From assembly GCF_029227915.1 (NCBI RefSeq), contig NC_079876.1, forward strand, positions 22,940,001-23,004,000: a DNA stretch of 64,000 nucleotides, read 5' to 3'. Below the pieces are notes generated by a model. It was given only the letters and a program-made list of their open reading frames with translations, did no database searches and was not told the origin of the DNA. Both the position numbers and the translations under genes were made by a program. This DNA is from Hydractinia symbiolongicarpus (lineage: Eukaryota > Cnidaria > Hydrozoa > Anthoathecata > Hydractiniidae). This document shows, in pieces, positions 53,750 through 64,000 of this stretch (its first letter is position 1; each line of letters starts with the position of its first letter).

Positions 53750-55276
53750 GAGATTATGTCCATCCATGTAGGTTATTAGAATCTAGGTATTTTAATGGTT
53801 CTTCTGGATTGTCGCCTTTTTTCATGCATTTGTTATTGGCTTTGAGTATTTGATACCATTGATAAACCTCCTCTTATTAATTTTTCAAATAATAGTAGTA
53901 TATCACCGTCGGATATTAGTTCAACTTTTGTATCTGTTGATTAAAGTAGAACGTTCCATGATAAACCAGGTTGTGTGTAGTACCAACCCGGCTCTAGTTC
54001 ATAGTTTTTTAGTCAAATAGTGGTAGGAGGCCAGATTTAGATATAAATTGTGATCTTTTCCAATGTGATGTTGAACGTTTCCCATACATCCTTTGAATTA
54101 ATTTGGTTATGTGCCGACGGATATCTTTTTAAGAAGGATGTGTATTTTTCCTTAGTCACTTGAATGAACTGATGTCTCCTTCCATTTTTCTTAGTTTCTT
54201 TATGAAAAGATGTAAGTGATTGTATTTTGTATTTAGACTGTTACATTCCGGGCCTATAAACTTCCCTGTGAGGTTTCCTTTGATTGTTTACTGGTATGTT
54301 AAATATGTAGCAGATTTGTGTTGCGTAGTATTCCTTTCAATCTATTATTGAGCTTGATAATTCTATATCCTTTTGTTAGTTCTTGCATGTGTTTAAAAGA
54401 CTTCTGCAACGTCATGTCCTCCGTAGATAATTGGTTCATAATTTGTGGAAGTGGATACAGAAGCCACATGGTTCATGATGGTGGTGGTATTTGTGGGTGT
54501 GCTCACCTGTGATATTTTTGCGTAATGGATCCGAAGTCGGCATATATCACGTAGGGTACCTTCAATAATCTTTTTTTGGATCATTGAAAGACAGTTTTAT
54601 TTTTTGGTTTTGGTTTCGACTGCTCCCCTATTCGAGCAAAACTTAATGTGTGTTTTTATGCATATTGCAATTGGAAGGGGTTCATAAAACGTCTGCATAA
54701 AAGTTTTGCAGTAACGTGTTTATTTATCTGTGACGATACTAGTCTTAGTAGGTTTATCCAACAATAATGATTGGTTTGCTTGTTGGATAATAGCAGTAGG
54801 TTGATTGCTTCTTCATTATCTGCAAGTCTTATTGGATATATTGACTTATTATATTCGAACACATATATTTTTTTGGTGCTTTCGATCTTCACGGGGGACT
54901 CTATACCGTCGAATTTTAGGTCGCTGGGGTAGTTTTTATACTTTAAGGGTATGGGTTGTGGGTGACGGTTTGATAGTATTAAGTACAAAAAACATTCGCT
55001 GTCGTTGTTTTTAACTTTTATTACGCCTTTTGTTGCCTTTATCTTTTGTGGTAATTCGATATAGGCTGATTTTCTCAGCGGTTTAAACAGGTCAATTTCT
55101 ACATCCATACCTAGAATCCTAGACATAATCAAAGCCGATCCATTTGTTGAATAATAACTTAGTTTTTCTAACCTCGTGAGAATATCACGTACCGATTTCT
55201 CTAAAATACCATTATATCCCCTGACATCTAAATATTTTGTCTTAGGTGTACAAAATACCTTATTACAGGAAATCAA
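53750..55276 (-). pseudogene. DNA polymerase B relic of a second Polinton lineage
   Basis: 55,276-54,656 is an open 206-codon piece. It contains the N-terminal PolB block: ECFLYLILSNRHPQPIPLKY, FDGIESPVKI, YPIRLADNEEAINLLLL, HYCWINLLRLVSSQ. Beyond its stop, exonuclease motif I appears as VPYVIYADFGS (the usual glutamate replaced by glycine), then YEPIIYGGHDVAEVF. At about 53,770-53,850 palm motif A appears as KYLDSNNLHGW. Stops and frameshifts separate the pieces. This is a different, metazoan-type PolB from the one at 21-25 kb. Confidence 0.65.
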
Positions 55277-55817
55277 CGAATTACTTTAATAACAACTAAG
55301 AAAAAAAACGCGCAAACAATTGACGCGCTGTTCGGTGGGAAACAACATACGATACGTTCAAAACCTTTTGAATTCGGTTCAAACCAACATAAAGATATAC
55401 AAGATATTCAAAGCTACAAAAAAAAGAGAATAAATAAATACACCAAAAACACAACTTCAATAAATACAAATAGGACGTAAACTCTTATTATTTTTGAAAC
55501 AACTCGGATTATCGGCATGCTTCACTATTCGAACTCTTTTTCTTCCTAAGAACTCCGAACAAAAACAACAAATTTACGATGCGTTAGTCAGCTCCTCGCT
55601 GATCGGTCTATCAACGGCAACTGATGACAGTGGTCGATTCTACACTTATCAGCGGCGTGGTGTGGTGGAGCATGACGATAATTACCGGAGTATCCTACGC
55701 ACGAACAAAGTACAATATCCTCCTTCACGGAGTCTCTCCGTTGCAACACTCCCACCCCAGTGAGAATTCCATTCGATGATAATTTCTGATAATAACGTCG
55801 TAAATTGATCACGTAGT

Positions 55818-55945
55818 TTAACCTGATTACGTCGTGTAACTCGATTACGTCGTTTAACTCGATTACGTCGTTTAACTCGATTACGTCGTTTAACTCGATT
55901 ACGTCGTTTAACTTCATTACGTATCGCTTTTAACTTCATTACGTC
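55818..55945. repeat. 18-bp tandem repeat (GTTTAACTCGATTACGTC)
   Basis: Six to seven copies with small changes at the ends. The same array lies in copy 2 at 58,095-58,222. Reading frames across it give repetitive arginine-rich peptides that are unlikely to be real. Confidence 0.7.
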
Positions 55946-55975
55946 TTGACACAACAACGTTGTTTTTTCGTGATA

Positions 55976-56536
55976 CAGTGGAATCTCTCTAAAGCGAACA
56001 TGGTCTAAAGCGGACACCTCTATATAACGGACACTATTCCTTGGAACGGACCGACTTCAGGTCAAAAGCTCACAAGATAATCTCTATAAGGCGGACAGTT
56101 ATAAGGCGGACACTTTATAAAACGGACATTTTTTTTCGCACCAAATGACATTTTCTCTTGAAAAAGCTCTGTGTAAAGTGGACACAAGAATGCTGTCATC
56201 AGTTACTAAAAAGGCGGAGGAACTCCAAATATAAAAAAGAAAGCAAACTTCAACCCGAGATTTCTTCGAGTAGATTATAAAATACAATGTATTTTTAGTT
56301 GGTATTTGTTTTTGTTTGTATAACAGTAGAGCGTATAAGTAATACAAGTTCACATTCATCAAATTATATGTATCATTTCCTTGATTTGAAAGGAATAGAA
56401 CAAAGAAAAAACGTATATAAACCAAAAAAGTCATGTTTTCGGCAAAATTTTGCTCTAAAGTGATTTTTGGATACAATCTTTATAAAGCGGACACTTTTTT
56501 TGAACCAATGGTGTCCGCTTTAGAGAGATTCCACTG
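55976..56536. mobile_element. Tigger-derived MITE (copy 1)
   Basis: 561 bp, termini CAGTGGAATCTC...GAGATTCCACTG with TA on both sides, plus subterminal AAAGCGGACAC repeats like the 35,101 element. No transposase. Confidence 0.85.
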
Positions 56537-56544
56537 TATCATGT

Positions 56545-56817
56545 AGTCCTAACGTCCTGCTTCTTCCAAAAGAGCTACCGAAGCAGCTGGTCTTGTATAA
56601 CACCCTTCTTGAGATTTTAACTCCACGACTTTTACAACGCCATCTTTTCCAGGAATTGTTTTTGTTATTCTAGCCAATGGCCACTGACTTCTGGCTTTCA
56701 TTTTGTCGCAACATACAACTAAATCTCCAACATTGATGTTGTTCTGATTGCTGTGCTACTTTGATCGCAGTGTTAAGGTTGGTAAATAATCCTTAATCTA
56801 TCTTTTCCAAAACATTT
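56545..56817 (-). pseudogene. BEL/Pao DUF5641 end, duplicated copy
   Basis: The minus strand encodes the end of a BEL/Pao pol, with words such as VGDLVVCCDKMKAR, WPLARITKTIPGKDG and KSQEGCYTRPAASVALLEEA. It is the same sequence as 58,822-59,094 and is detached from the rest of its gene. Confidence 0.7.
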
Positions 56818-56884
56818 ATAAACCATTTCAAGCGAAAGTTTAAATTTAAACATTTTTACATGTATTTACAAATGCCATAATATT
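56818..56884 (-). repeat. 67-bp spacer, inverted copy of 60,238-60,304
   Basis: The spacer between the two tandem copies is the exact inverse of 60,238-60,304 (core GTTTAAATTTAAAC). It is a templated inverted insertion at the duplication junction. Confidence 0.88.
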
Positions 56885-59094
56885 TTTTGGTTTCGACTGC
56901 TCCCCTATTCGAGCAAAACTTAATGTGTGTTTTTATGCATATTGCAATTGGAAGGGGTTCATAAAACGTCTGCATAAAAGTTTTGCAGTAACGTGTTTAT
57001 TTATCTGTGACGATACTAGTCTTAGTAGGTTTATCCAACAATAATGATTGGTTTGCTTGTTGGATAATAGCAGTAGGTTGATTGCTTCTTCATTATCTGC
57101 AAGTCTTATTGGATATATTGACTTATTATATTCGAACACATATATTTTTTTGGTGCTTTCGATCTTCACGGGGGACTCTATACCGTCGAATTTTAGGTCG
57201 CTGGGGTAGTTTTTATACTTTAAGGGTATGGGTTGTGGGTGACGGTTTGATAGTATTAAGTACAAAAAACATTCGCTGTCGTTGTTTTTAACTTTTATTA
57301 CGCCTTTTGTTGCCTTTATCTTTTGTGGTAATTCGATATAGGCTGATTTTCTCAGCGGTTTAAACAGGTCAATTTCTACATCTATACCTAGAATCCTAGA
57401 CATAATCAAAGCCGATCCATTTGTTGAATAATAACTTAGTTTTTCTAACCTCGTGAGAATATCACGTACCGATTTCTCTAAAATACCATTATATCCCCTG
57501 ACATCTAAATATTTTGTCTTAGGTGTACAAAATACCTTATTACAGGAAATCAACGAATTACTTTAATAACAACTAAGAAAAAAAACGCGCAAACAATTGA
57601 CGCGCTGTTCGGTGGGAAACAACATACGATACGTTCAAAACCTTTTGAATTCGGTTCAAACCAACATAAAGATATACAAGATATTCAAAGCTACAAAAAA
57701 AAGAGAATAAATAAATACACCAAAAACACAACTTCAATAAATACAAATAGGACGTAAACTCTTATTATTTTTGAAACAACTCGGATTATCGGCATGCTTC
57801 ACTATTCGAACTCTTTTTCTTCCTAAGAACTCCGAACAAAAACAACAAATTTACGATGCGTTAGTCAGCTCCTCGCTGATCGGTCTATCAACGGCAACTG
57901 ATGACAGTGGTCGATTCTACACTTATCAGCGGCGTGGTGTGGTGGAGCATGACGATAATTACCGGAGTATCCTACGCACGAACAAAGTACAATATCCTCC
58001 TTCACGGAGTCTCTCCGTTGCAACACTCCCACCCCAGTGAGAATTCCATTCGATGATAATTTCTGATAATAACGTCGTAAATTGATCACGTAGTTTAACC
58101 TGATTACGTCGTGTAACTCGATTACGTCGTTTAACTCGATTACGTCGTTTAACTCGATTACGTCGTTTAACTCGATTACGTCGTTTAACTTCATTACGTA
58201 TCGCTTTTAACTTCATTACGTCTTGACACAACAACGTTGTTTTTTCGTGATACAGTGGAATCTCTCTAAAGCGAACATGGTCTAAAGCGGACACCTCTAT
58301 ATAACGGACACTATTCCTTGGAACGGACCGACTTCAGGTCAAAAGCTCACAAGATAATCTCTATAAGGCGGACAGTTATAAGGCGGACACTTTATAAAAC
58401 GGACATTTTTTTTCGCACCAAATGACATTTTCTCTTGAAAAAGCTCTGTGTAAAGTGGACACAAGAATGCTGTCATCAGTTACTAAAAAGGCGGAGGAAC
58501 TCCAAATATAAAAAAGAAAGCAAACTTCAACCCGAGATTTCTTCGAGTAGATTATAAAATACAATGTATTTTTAGTTGGTATTTGTTTTTGTTTGTATAA
58601 CAGTAGAGCGTATAAGTAATACAAGTTCACATTCATCAAATTATATGTATCATTTCCTTGATTTGAAAGGAATAGAACAAAGAAAAAACGTATATAAACC
58701 AAAAAAGTCATGTTTTCGGCAAAATTTTGCTCTAAAGTGATTTTTGGATACAATCTTTATAAAGCGGACACTTTTTTTGAACCAATGGTGTCCGCTTTAG
58801 AGAGATTCCACTGTATCATGTAGTCCTAACGTCCTGCTTCTTCCAAAAGAGCTACCGAAGCAGCTGGTCTTGTATAACACCCTTCTTGAGATTTTAACTC
58901 CACGACTTTTACAACGCCATCTTTTCCAGGAATTGTTTTTGTTATTCTAGCCAATGGCCACTGACTTCTGGCTTTCATTTTGTCGCAACATACAACTAAA
59001 TCTCCAACATTGATGTTGTTCTGATTGCTGTGCTACTTTGATCGCAGTGTTAAGGTTGGTAAATAATCCTTAATCTATCTTTTCCAAAACATTT
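56885..59094. repeat. 2.2-kb tandem duplication, copy 2
   Basis: Second copy, same content. Its right end runs on without a break into the BEL/Pao integrase at 59,095, so this copy sits in the original context on that side. The PolB fragment is at 56,933-57,553. Confidence 0.9.
58253..58813. mobile_element. Tigger-derived MITE (copy 2)
   Basis: Identical in structure to the copy at 55,976. Its presence in both units shows the MITE inserted before the duplication. Confidence 0.85.
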
Positions 59095-62000
59095 CAGTCA
59101 CAGCTTGCACTCTCTTCCATTTTTTCCTGCTGTTCAAATCTTTTTCATTTGTTTGAGAAAACCTAGCATTCGTTGACGGTCTGCCCAATAGAAGGTGATT
59201 TGGTGTAATTGCTTCATAATCTTCGATGTCGTCGCTCATTGAAGTTAGAGGTCTAGAGTTTACGATCGATTCCATTTCTGCTAGAATTGTGACAAGGACT
59301 TCTTCTTTAACTGTCCTGTCTTTCCTGATCGCCTTTAATGCTCTTTTTGTCACTTTGACAAGCGATTCCTAAGCGCCACCCATCCACGGGCTTAGGGGTG
59401 GATTGAATTTCCATTCGATTTCGTGTTTCAACAATTCCCTAGAAATCTTTGTTTGATCAAGTTTTCTTAGTTCTTCTGTTATTTCTCTTGCAGCACCAAC
59501 AAAATTTGTTCCATTGTCGCTACAAATGACACGTGGGTTGCCTCTTCTACATCGGAATCTTGTTAGCGCGAAGATGTAGCTGTCAGTTGATAAATCTCCG
59601 GCTAATTCTTAATGTACAGCTCTAGTCGTTAGGCAAGTAAATAATGCTCCGTATCGTTTACCTGTGCCTTGTGTTGATCTGCTACTTCGTGTTAGGTTCA
59701 CATGCATCGGACCAAAATAGTCAATTCCAGTTGATGTAAACGCTGGTGAACCAATCATTAATCTTTCTTTTGCTTGGTCACGCGTTATTGGTATGTGCAG
59801 TTTTGCTCTTAAAACTTTGCACCTTAATAAGGATTTTCGCACGAACTCTCTACCTTTTACGATCTTTAATGTCTGATCTCTACCACTACGGTGACATGTA
59901 CATGCATAACTATAATAAATGATAGGTGATGTTTAGGTGACAGTATAATTTGATGTTTCTTACCGAATACGACATCTGCTTTTCCTATCCGTCCACCAAC
60001 ACCATTTACACAAATCGGCCTTAACGGTAATAGCGGACTCTGGAGTGATATGTTGTACCCACACCTCAATGAAGTCAGTTCTTCAGGATACAATTCAGCT
60101 TGTGCATGTTTCGTTGTTTCCGCGTTTTCTGCAACCGTCAATTTCTTTAAATCCTCACTATACTATCATTTTTCTTTGACTTGGTAAATTTTTTTTTCGT
60201 TTTTTTTTTAAAAGATGGATACATAATATCTTAAATAAATATTATGGCATTTGTAAATACATGTAAAAATGTTTAAATTTAAACTTTCGCTTGAAATGGT
60301 TTATTTGATAAAGACTTGATAAGTTTGCTTCGTTATCCAAGTTATGTGCCGTAACAATTTTTTCCACGATGAATAATGTTCCCATTTGATAACAGTTGTG
60401 GGTTTAATCTTTTTTAATGCACACGCAGTATTTTTTTCTTCGTTTGTTTCTGCGTCGGTTTCACTAGGTGTATTCTCATGTACCGGCCAAGACTTTTCTT
60501 GTTTGTACAAAGATTGTGGTGGCACATTCCACTGTTTAACTTTAGACGAAGACGATATGGCGGTTAAGGGTCTTGTGGCTATATCTGCAGGATTGTCTTT
60601 CTTTGGTATAAAATTCCAGTCGATCGAGTTAGAGCTATTTCTAATTTCATTAACTTATGCATGACAAAAGGAGGGAATTTTCGGGCGAGATTGCTGATAT
60701 ATTTTAAAACAATTTGGGAATCTGTCCAGAACTTGACTTTGGTAATAATAACATCTAAACTTTCCAGTATGGCTGTTTTTAATCGACAACCGGTTACTAC
60801 TGCTTGAAGTTGTGGTATCGTAAGTAAACCTTTCGAAGGCGCCAATCTACTTTTGCCCATGATAAAAGAACAGGTCATTTTGTCTTTGCACGCAATCCTT
60901 AAATAAGCTACAGCACTGTATGCTGCATTTGACGCATCGGAAAATAGATGAAGCTCTAAATTTATGTCAAACGTTCTAATTCCAAACTATCTTGGAATTT
61001 TAACATCTGCCATTGATGCCATTGAACTTTTTCAAATTTCCTATCTCAAATGTAGCTCTTGTGGTATCACTTCATCCCAATTTAAAGAGAGTTGCCATAG
61101 ACGGTGTATTATTAACTTTGGTTCCAGTAGATAAGGACTGAGGACACCTAACGGATCAAATATAGAACTTATCAAACTCAGCAATCCTCTTTTTGTTGAA
61201 CTGTGAGATTTCAGTAAAGGCTTGAAGATAAATTGATCCTCATTTGGTTCTCACAACATACCAAGTCTTCTCTGGATTTTTAATTCGTCAAGGTCGAGAT
61301 TAAGCGATTTTGATTCTTTCTCAACTGAAGATAATGGTCGTAGCACTTCTGTTGAGTTAGACAACCATTTGCACAGATGAAATCCAGTTTCTGCTAAGGC
61401 TTTTGTCAGAAGCCGAGCAGTTTCGATCATTTCCGTAATGCAAGATTTCGAACCAATATAATCAACCATGTAGAAACTTCTTTCCACTGTTCTTGGTAGC
61501 TATTTCATTTTCAACACTGTTTCTTATGCGTAATTTGAACAGGATGGTGAATCTACCTTTCCAAATAAATATTTGATTTTCAACACTGCTTCTTAAACGT
61601 AACTTGAACAGCATGGTGAATCTACCTTTCCAAATAAATATTTGATTTTTAACACTGCTTCTTAAGCGTAACTTGAACAGCATGGTGAATCTACCTTTCC
61701 AAATAAATATTTGATTTTCAACACTGCTTCTTAAGCGTAATTTGAACAGCATGGTGAATCTACCTTTCCAAATAAATATTTGATTTTCAACACTGCTTCT
61801 TAAGCGTAATTTAAACAGCATGGTGAATCTACCTTTCCAAATAAATATTTGATTTTCAACACTGCTTCTTAAGCGTAATTTGAACAGCATGGTGAATCTA
61901 CCTTTCCAAATAAATATTTGATTTTTAACACTGCTTCTTAAGCGTAACTTGAACAGCATGGTGAATCTACCTTTCCAAATAAATATTTGATTTTCAACAC

Positions 62001-63109
62001 TGCTTCTTAAGCGTAACTTGAACAGCATGGTGAATCTACCTTTCCAAATAAATATTTGATTTTCAACACTGCTTCTTAAGCGTAATTTGAACAGCATGGT
62101 GAATCTACTTTTCCAATTAAATATTTAATTTTCAACACTGCTTCTTAAGCGTAATTTGAACAGCATGGTGAATCTACCTTTCCAAATAAATATTTGATTT
62201 TCAACACTGCTTCTTAAGCGTAATTTGAACAGCATGGTGAATCTACCTTTCCAAATAAATATTTGATTTTCAACACTGCTTCTTAAACGTAATTTGAACA
62301 GCATGATAAATCTACCTTTCCAAATAAATGAACAACCATTTTGTAATCTTCGATGGTTTTATCCACTGATTTTCGTCGCACTAAAACTTGATGGAACATT
62401 TTTGTGATATCTGCGGTTACAGCTTACTGTCCTTCGCGAAAAGACTGAAACAAGATTATTTAAAAGATCTGGACCAGGAAGTAAGTTATCGTTCAAAGAT
62501 ATACCTTTATGCTTAACCGCCGCATCAAACACTACACGCACTTTTTCCTGGTTTATTTGGGATTTATTACTCCGTGATGTGGGATATAATTGATCTTGGT
62601 GGTGATGTTTTTTACTTCTGCTTCTGTCAGTTTTACTGCCTGTCCATCGTTTATGTATTGTTCGATTTGCGCATGGTAGATTCTGGAAAGATCTTTTGAC
62701 AACTTCCGTTGTCCATATTTTCCAGTAAGAAGTGTTCAGGTGAAAACAAAAAATTGGTGGTAAAAGTCTGGTTTCTGTTCATGACACCCATCAAAACCCA
62801 ACCAAGTTCTGTCTTAACAGCGATCGGTTCTCCTTATCTACCCTTTTTGTGGTTATATTGGACAAGTAGATTTGGTACATTGGTTCCAACGAGTACTGTG
62901 ACGTCGCTGTCCACAGTAGGCTGTAAATCGATGTCATGGAGATGCTGAAATCTGTTTTTGAGATCTACTATGTCCATCTTCTCGGAAGGTACATTCAATT
63001 TTTCGACTACGCATGTGTTTGATACATAAAATGAGTTCTTTTCTTTAATAGAATAAATTTGAAAATTTACTATTTCTGAATTGAGGGATCTGATTCCTGT
63101 TAAGGACAC
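58822..63109 (-). pseudogene. BEL/Pao retroelement pol, heavily decayed
   Basis: Order on the minus strand. Protease-like linker at 63,109-62,834 (MDIVDLKNRFQHLHDIDLQP, VLVGTNVPNLL). Reverse transcriptase start at 62,541 ([20 protein letters not shown]). A 69-bp repeat tract. RT motif FYMVDYIGS at about 61,470 (the Y-x-D-D box reads MVDY, second aspartate lost). RNase H (KFWTDSQIVLKYI, 60,740). HHCC/integrase pieces (SPLLPLRPICVNGVGGRIGK; TGIDYFGPMHVN; RYGALFTCLTTRAVH). Then SIVNSRPLTSM, ITPNHLLLGRP and DUF5641. Frameshifts and stops throughout. Confidence 0.75.
61507..62331. repeat. 69-bp minisatellite, 12 copies, inside the RT region
   Basis: Twelve units spaced 69 bases apart (GAACAGCATGGTGAATCTAC in each, first at 61,536, last at 62,295). 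On the minus strand the unit reads LFGKVDSPCCSNYA then a stop, the BEL/Pao RT block (F-G-x-x-x-S-P-x-C-x-N-Y-A). A long repetitive reading frame in another phase is an artefact of the array. Confidence 0.88.
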
Positions 63110-64000
63110 GTTTTTTTTTTACTGTACCACATTGGTATATTTAGGGTCCATGAGGAAATTGCTTCCATGAGAATTCAGAATTTTAAATTTAAGATTTTTA
63201 ACATCTTCGTTCAAAAAAAGATGAATTAATCTTCATGATCACAGAAATCCGAGATCGTATATTAGTATACGGTAGAAGACATCATCAATTCAATCTGGAG
63301 TAAAAAAAGAGCAGAAAAATCCTTACCTATTTAAGATGAAAATAATCATCGCAACTGAAATAAGCTCAAATAAATATGTTATCGACTGAAATTTTAAGGG
63401 ATATATATTAATATATACTAACTACTTACAATAAGAATTATTGCGATTTAAAAATTCGGAGTGATCAAGGATTTTTTTAGTCATTTTTACAAACAAAAAC
63501 ATGCACGATTTGGAAAGAAAAATAAAACCAATGCAGTGTTTTTTAACTGTCGCGAAAGAAGACATTGCAGTGTAGCACACGAAGATTCTGTGTTTTTTTT
63601 TAATGTTTTTGTAAGAACTCTTTATACGTGGCAGAAAGAAAGAAAGATCTACATCTACAAGATGTTACAGCATTTTATCCGGTGATGCAATTTGCACTCC
63701 GGATGAAGTGTTTGAATTATTTGTCGACGTATCAAATGGTCTAACAATCGAGAAAGAAACATTTAACGCGATTCTTTTAAAAGCAGAAGCATTTTAGGAA
63801 CACATTTCATTATTCAATTCATAGTTCATACTTTTTTAAGATTCTTTTTGTTCCAATTGTCCAGATTTGAAAAGAAATGACTATTTCCTCTTAAATTACT
63901 CCGGTTTTTCAAAATTTGATAAATATCGTTCAAATGCATCAACGTTCTATAAGTGTGTTTGTTAGATTTGTTTACAAGAACAAGTCACTCTTAAAACGTC
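63110..64000. other. no gene recognised
   Basis: AT-rich sequence upstream of the BEL/Pao pol. Short frames only; a gag region is not recognised. Confidence 0.4.

Larger units (their letters stand above)
54608..56817. repeat. 2.2-kb tandem duplication, copy 1
   Basis: Nearly identical to 56,885-59,094 at a constant offset of 2277 bases. The unit holds the PolB N-terminal relic, an 18-bp repeat tract, a Tigger MITE and the end of a BEL/Pao pol. I saw one base difference (C near 55,107 versus T in copy 2). Confidence 0.9.

Noticed and set aside
55494-55763. 89-codon plus-strand frame, also at 57,771-58,040
   Set aside because: No domain recognised and it is doubled only because of the tandem duplication.
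61462-62097. Long repetitive reading frame of about 211 residues
   Set aside because: It is a frame across the 69-bp minisatellite; unit length is a multiple of three, so stops are avoided by chance. The RT block lies in another phase.
61507-62331. CRISPR-like regular array
   Set aside because: Units are contiguous 69-bp copies without unique spacers, in a eukaryotic retroelement.

Overview
The window looks like AT-rich nuclear DNA of a non-bilaterian animal, most likely a cnidarian (hydrozoan-like). This is inferred from the mobile-element families present (Polinton/Maverick, Ginger-type integrase with OTU, BEL/Pao, Tigger with HIRAN, Academ-type helicase element, hAT) and from GT-AG introns. 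The species cannot be told from the sequence. Almost everything recognisable is mobile DNA, nested and decayed. The exception is a small three-exon host gene near the left edge.

Layout. 0-5.7 kb: mostly host DNA with a hidden TATA-box gene for a small secreted cysteine-rich peptide (exons 541-565, 851-912, 1931-2095). 5.7-9.2 kb: a hAT-like element (5738-7394), a PIF/Harbinger-like MITE (7662-8383) and a second hAT-type end. 10.0-10.6 kb: the relic of an OTU-like domain. 10,587-25,678: a 15.1-kb Polinton with inverted ends and target duplication TACTTG. It is clearly richer in GC than its surroundings and carries about 14 tightly packed genes on both strands: penton-like minor capsid, candidate major capsid, packaging ATPase, Bro-N protein, protein-primed DNA polymerase B and several membrane or coiled-coil proteins. 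The capsid genes are open, but polymerase, ATPase and several others carry single stops or frameshifts. The integrase has lost its front half and no protease is visible, so this copy is probably immobile.

25.7-34.2 kb: hairpin repeats, a hAT transposase tail, a BEL/Pao gag fragment and a multi-exon Ginger/KRBA2-like integrase-OTU gene. 34.8-39.3 kb: a BEL/Pao integrase split by a complete Tigger-type element (35,101-37,852) that carries a transposase and, divergently, a HIRAN-domain gene. 42.3-42.8 kb: the ATPase relic of another Polinton. 42,898-50,611: an Academ/AcademH-like element (RecQ-type helicase plus DUF6589 transposase) with matching ends and a 7-bp flanking repeat. Into it is inserted a 1.6-kb element with 9-bp target duplication that carries a spliced zinc-finger gene. 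52-63.1 kb: BEL/Pao relics, a second Polinton PolB relic, a 2.2-kb near-identical tandem duplication with an inverted 67-bp templated spacer, and a 12-copy 69-bp minisatellite that arose from a reverse-transcriptase motif.

The least expected signals are the hidden secreted peptide gene; an AATAAA-like motif directly before ten Polinton start codons; a 25-29 bp sequence scattered through Polinton genes in one DNA orientation whatever the gene strand; and the templated inverted spacer between the 2.2-kb duplicates. Family assignments come from motif recognition and remembered relatives; no search was run.
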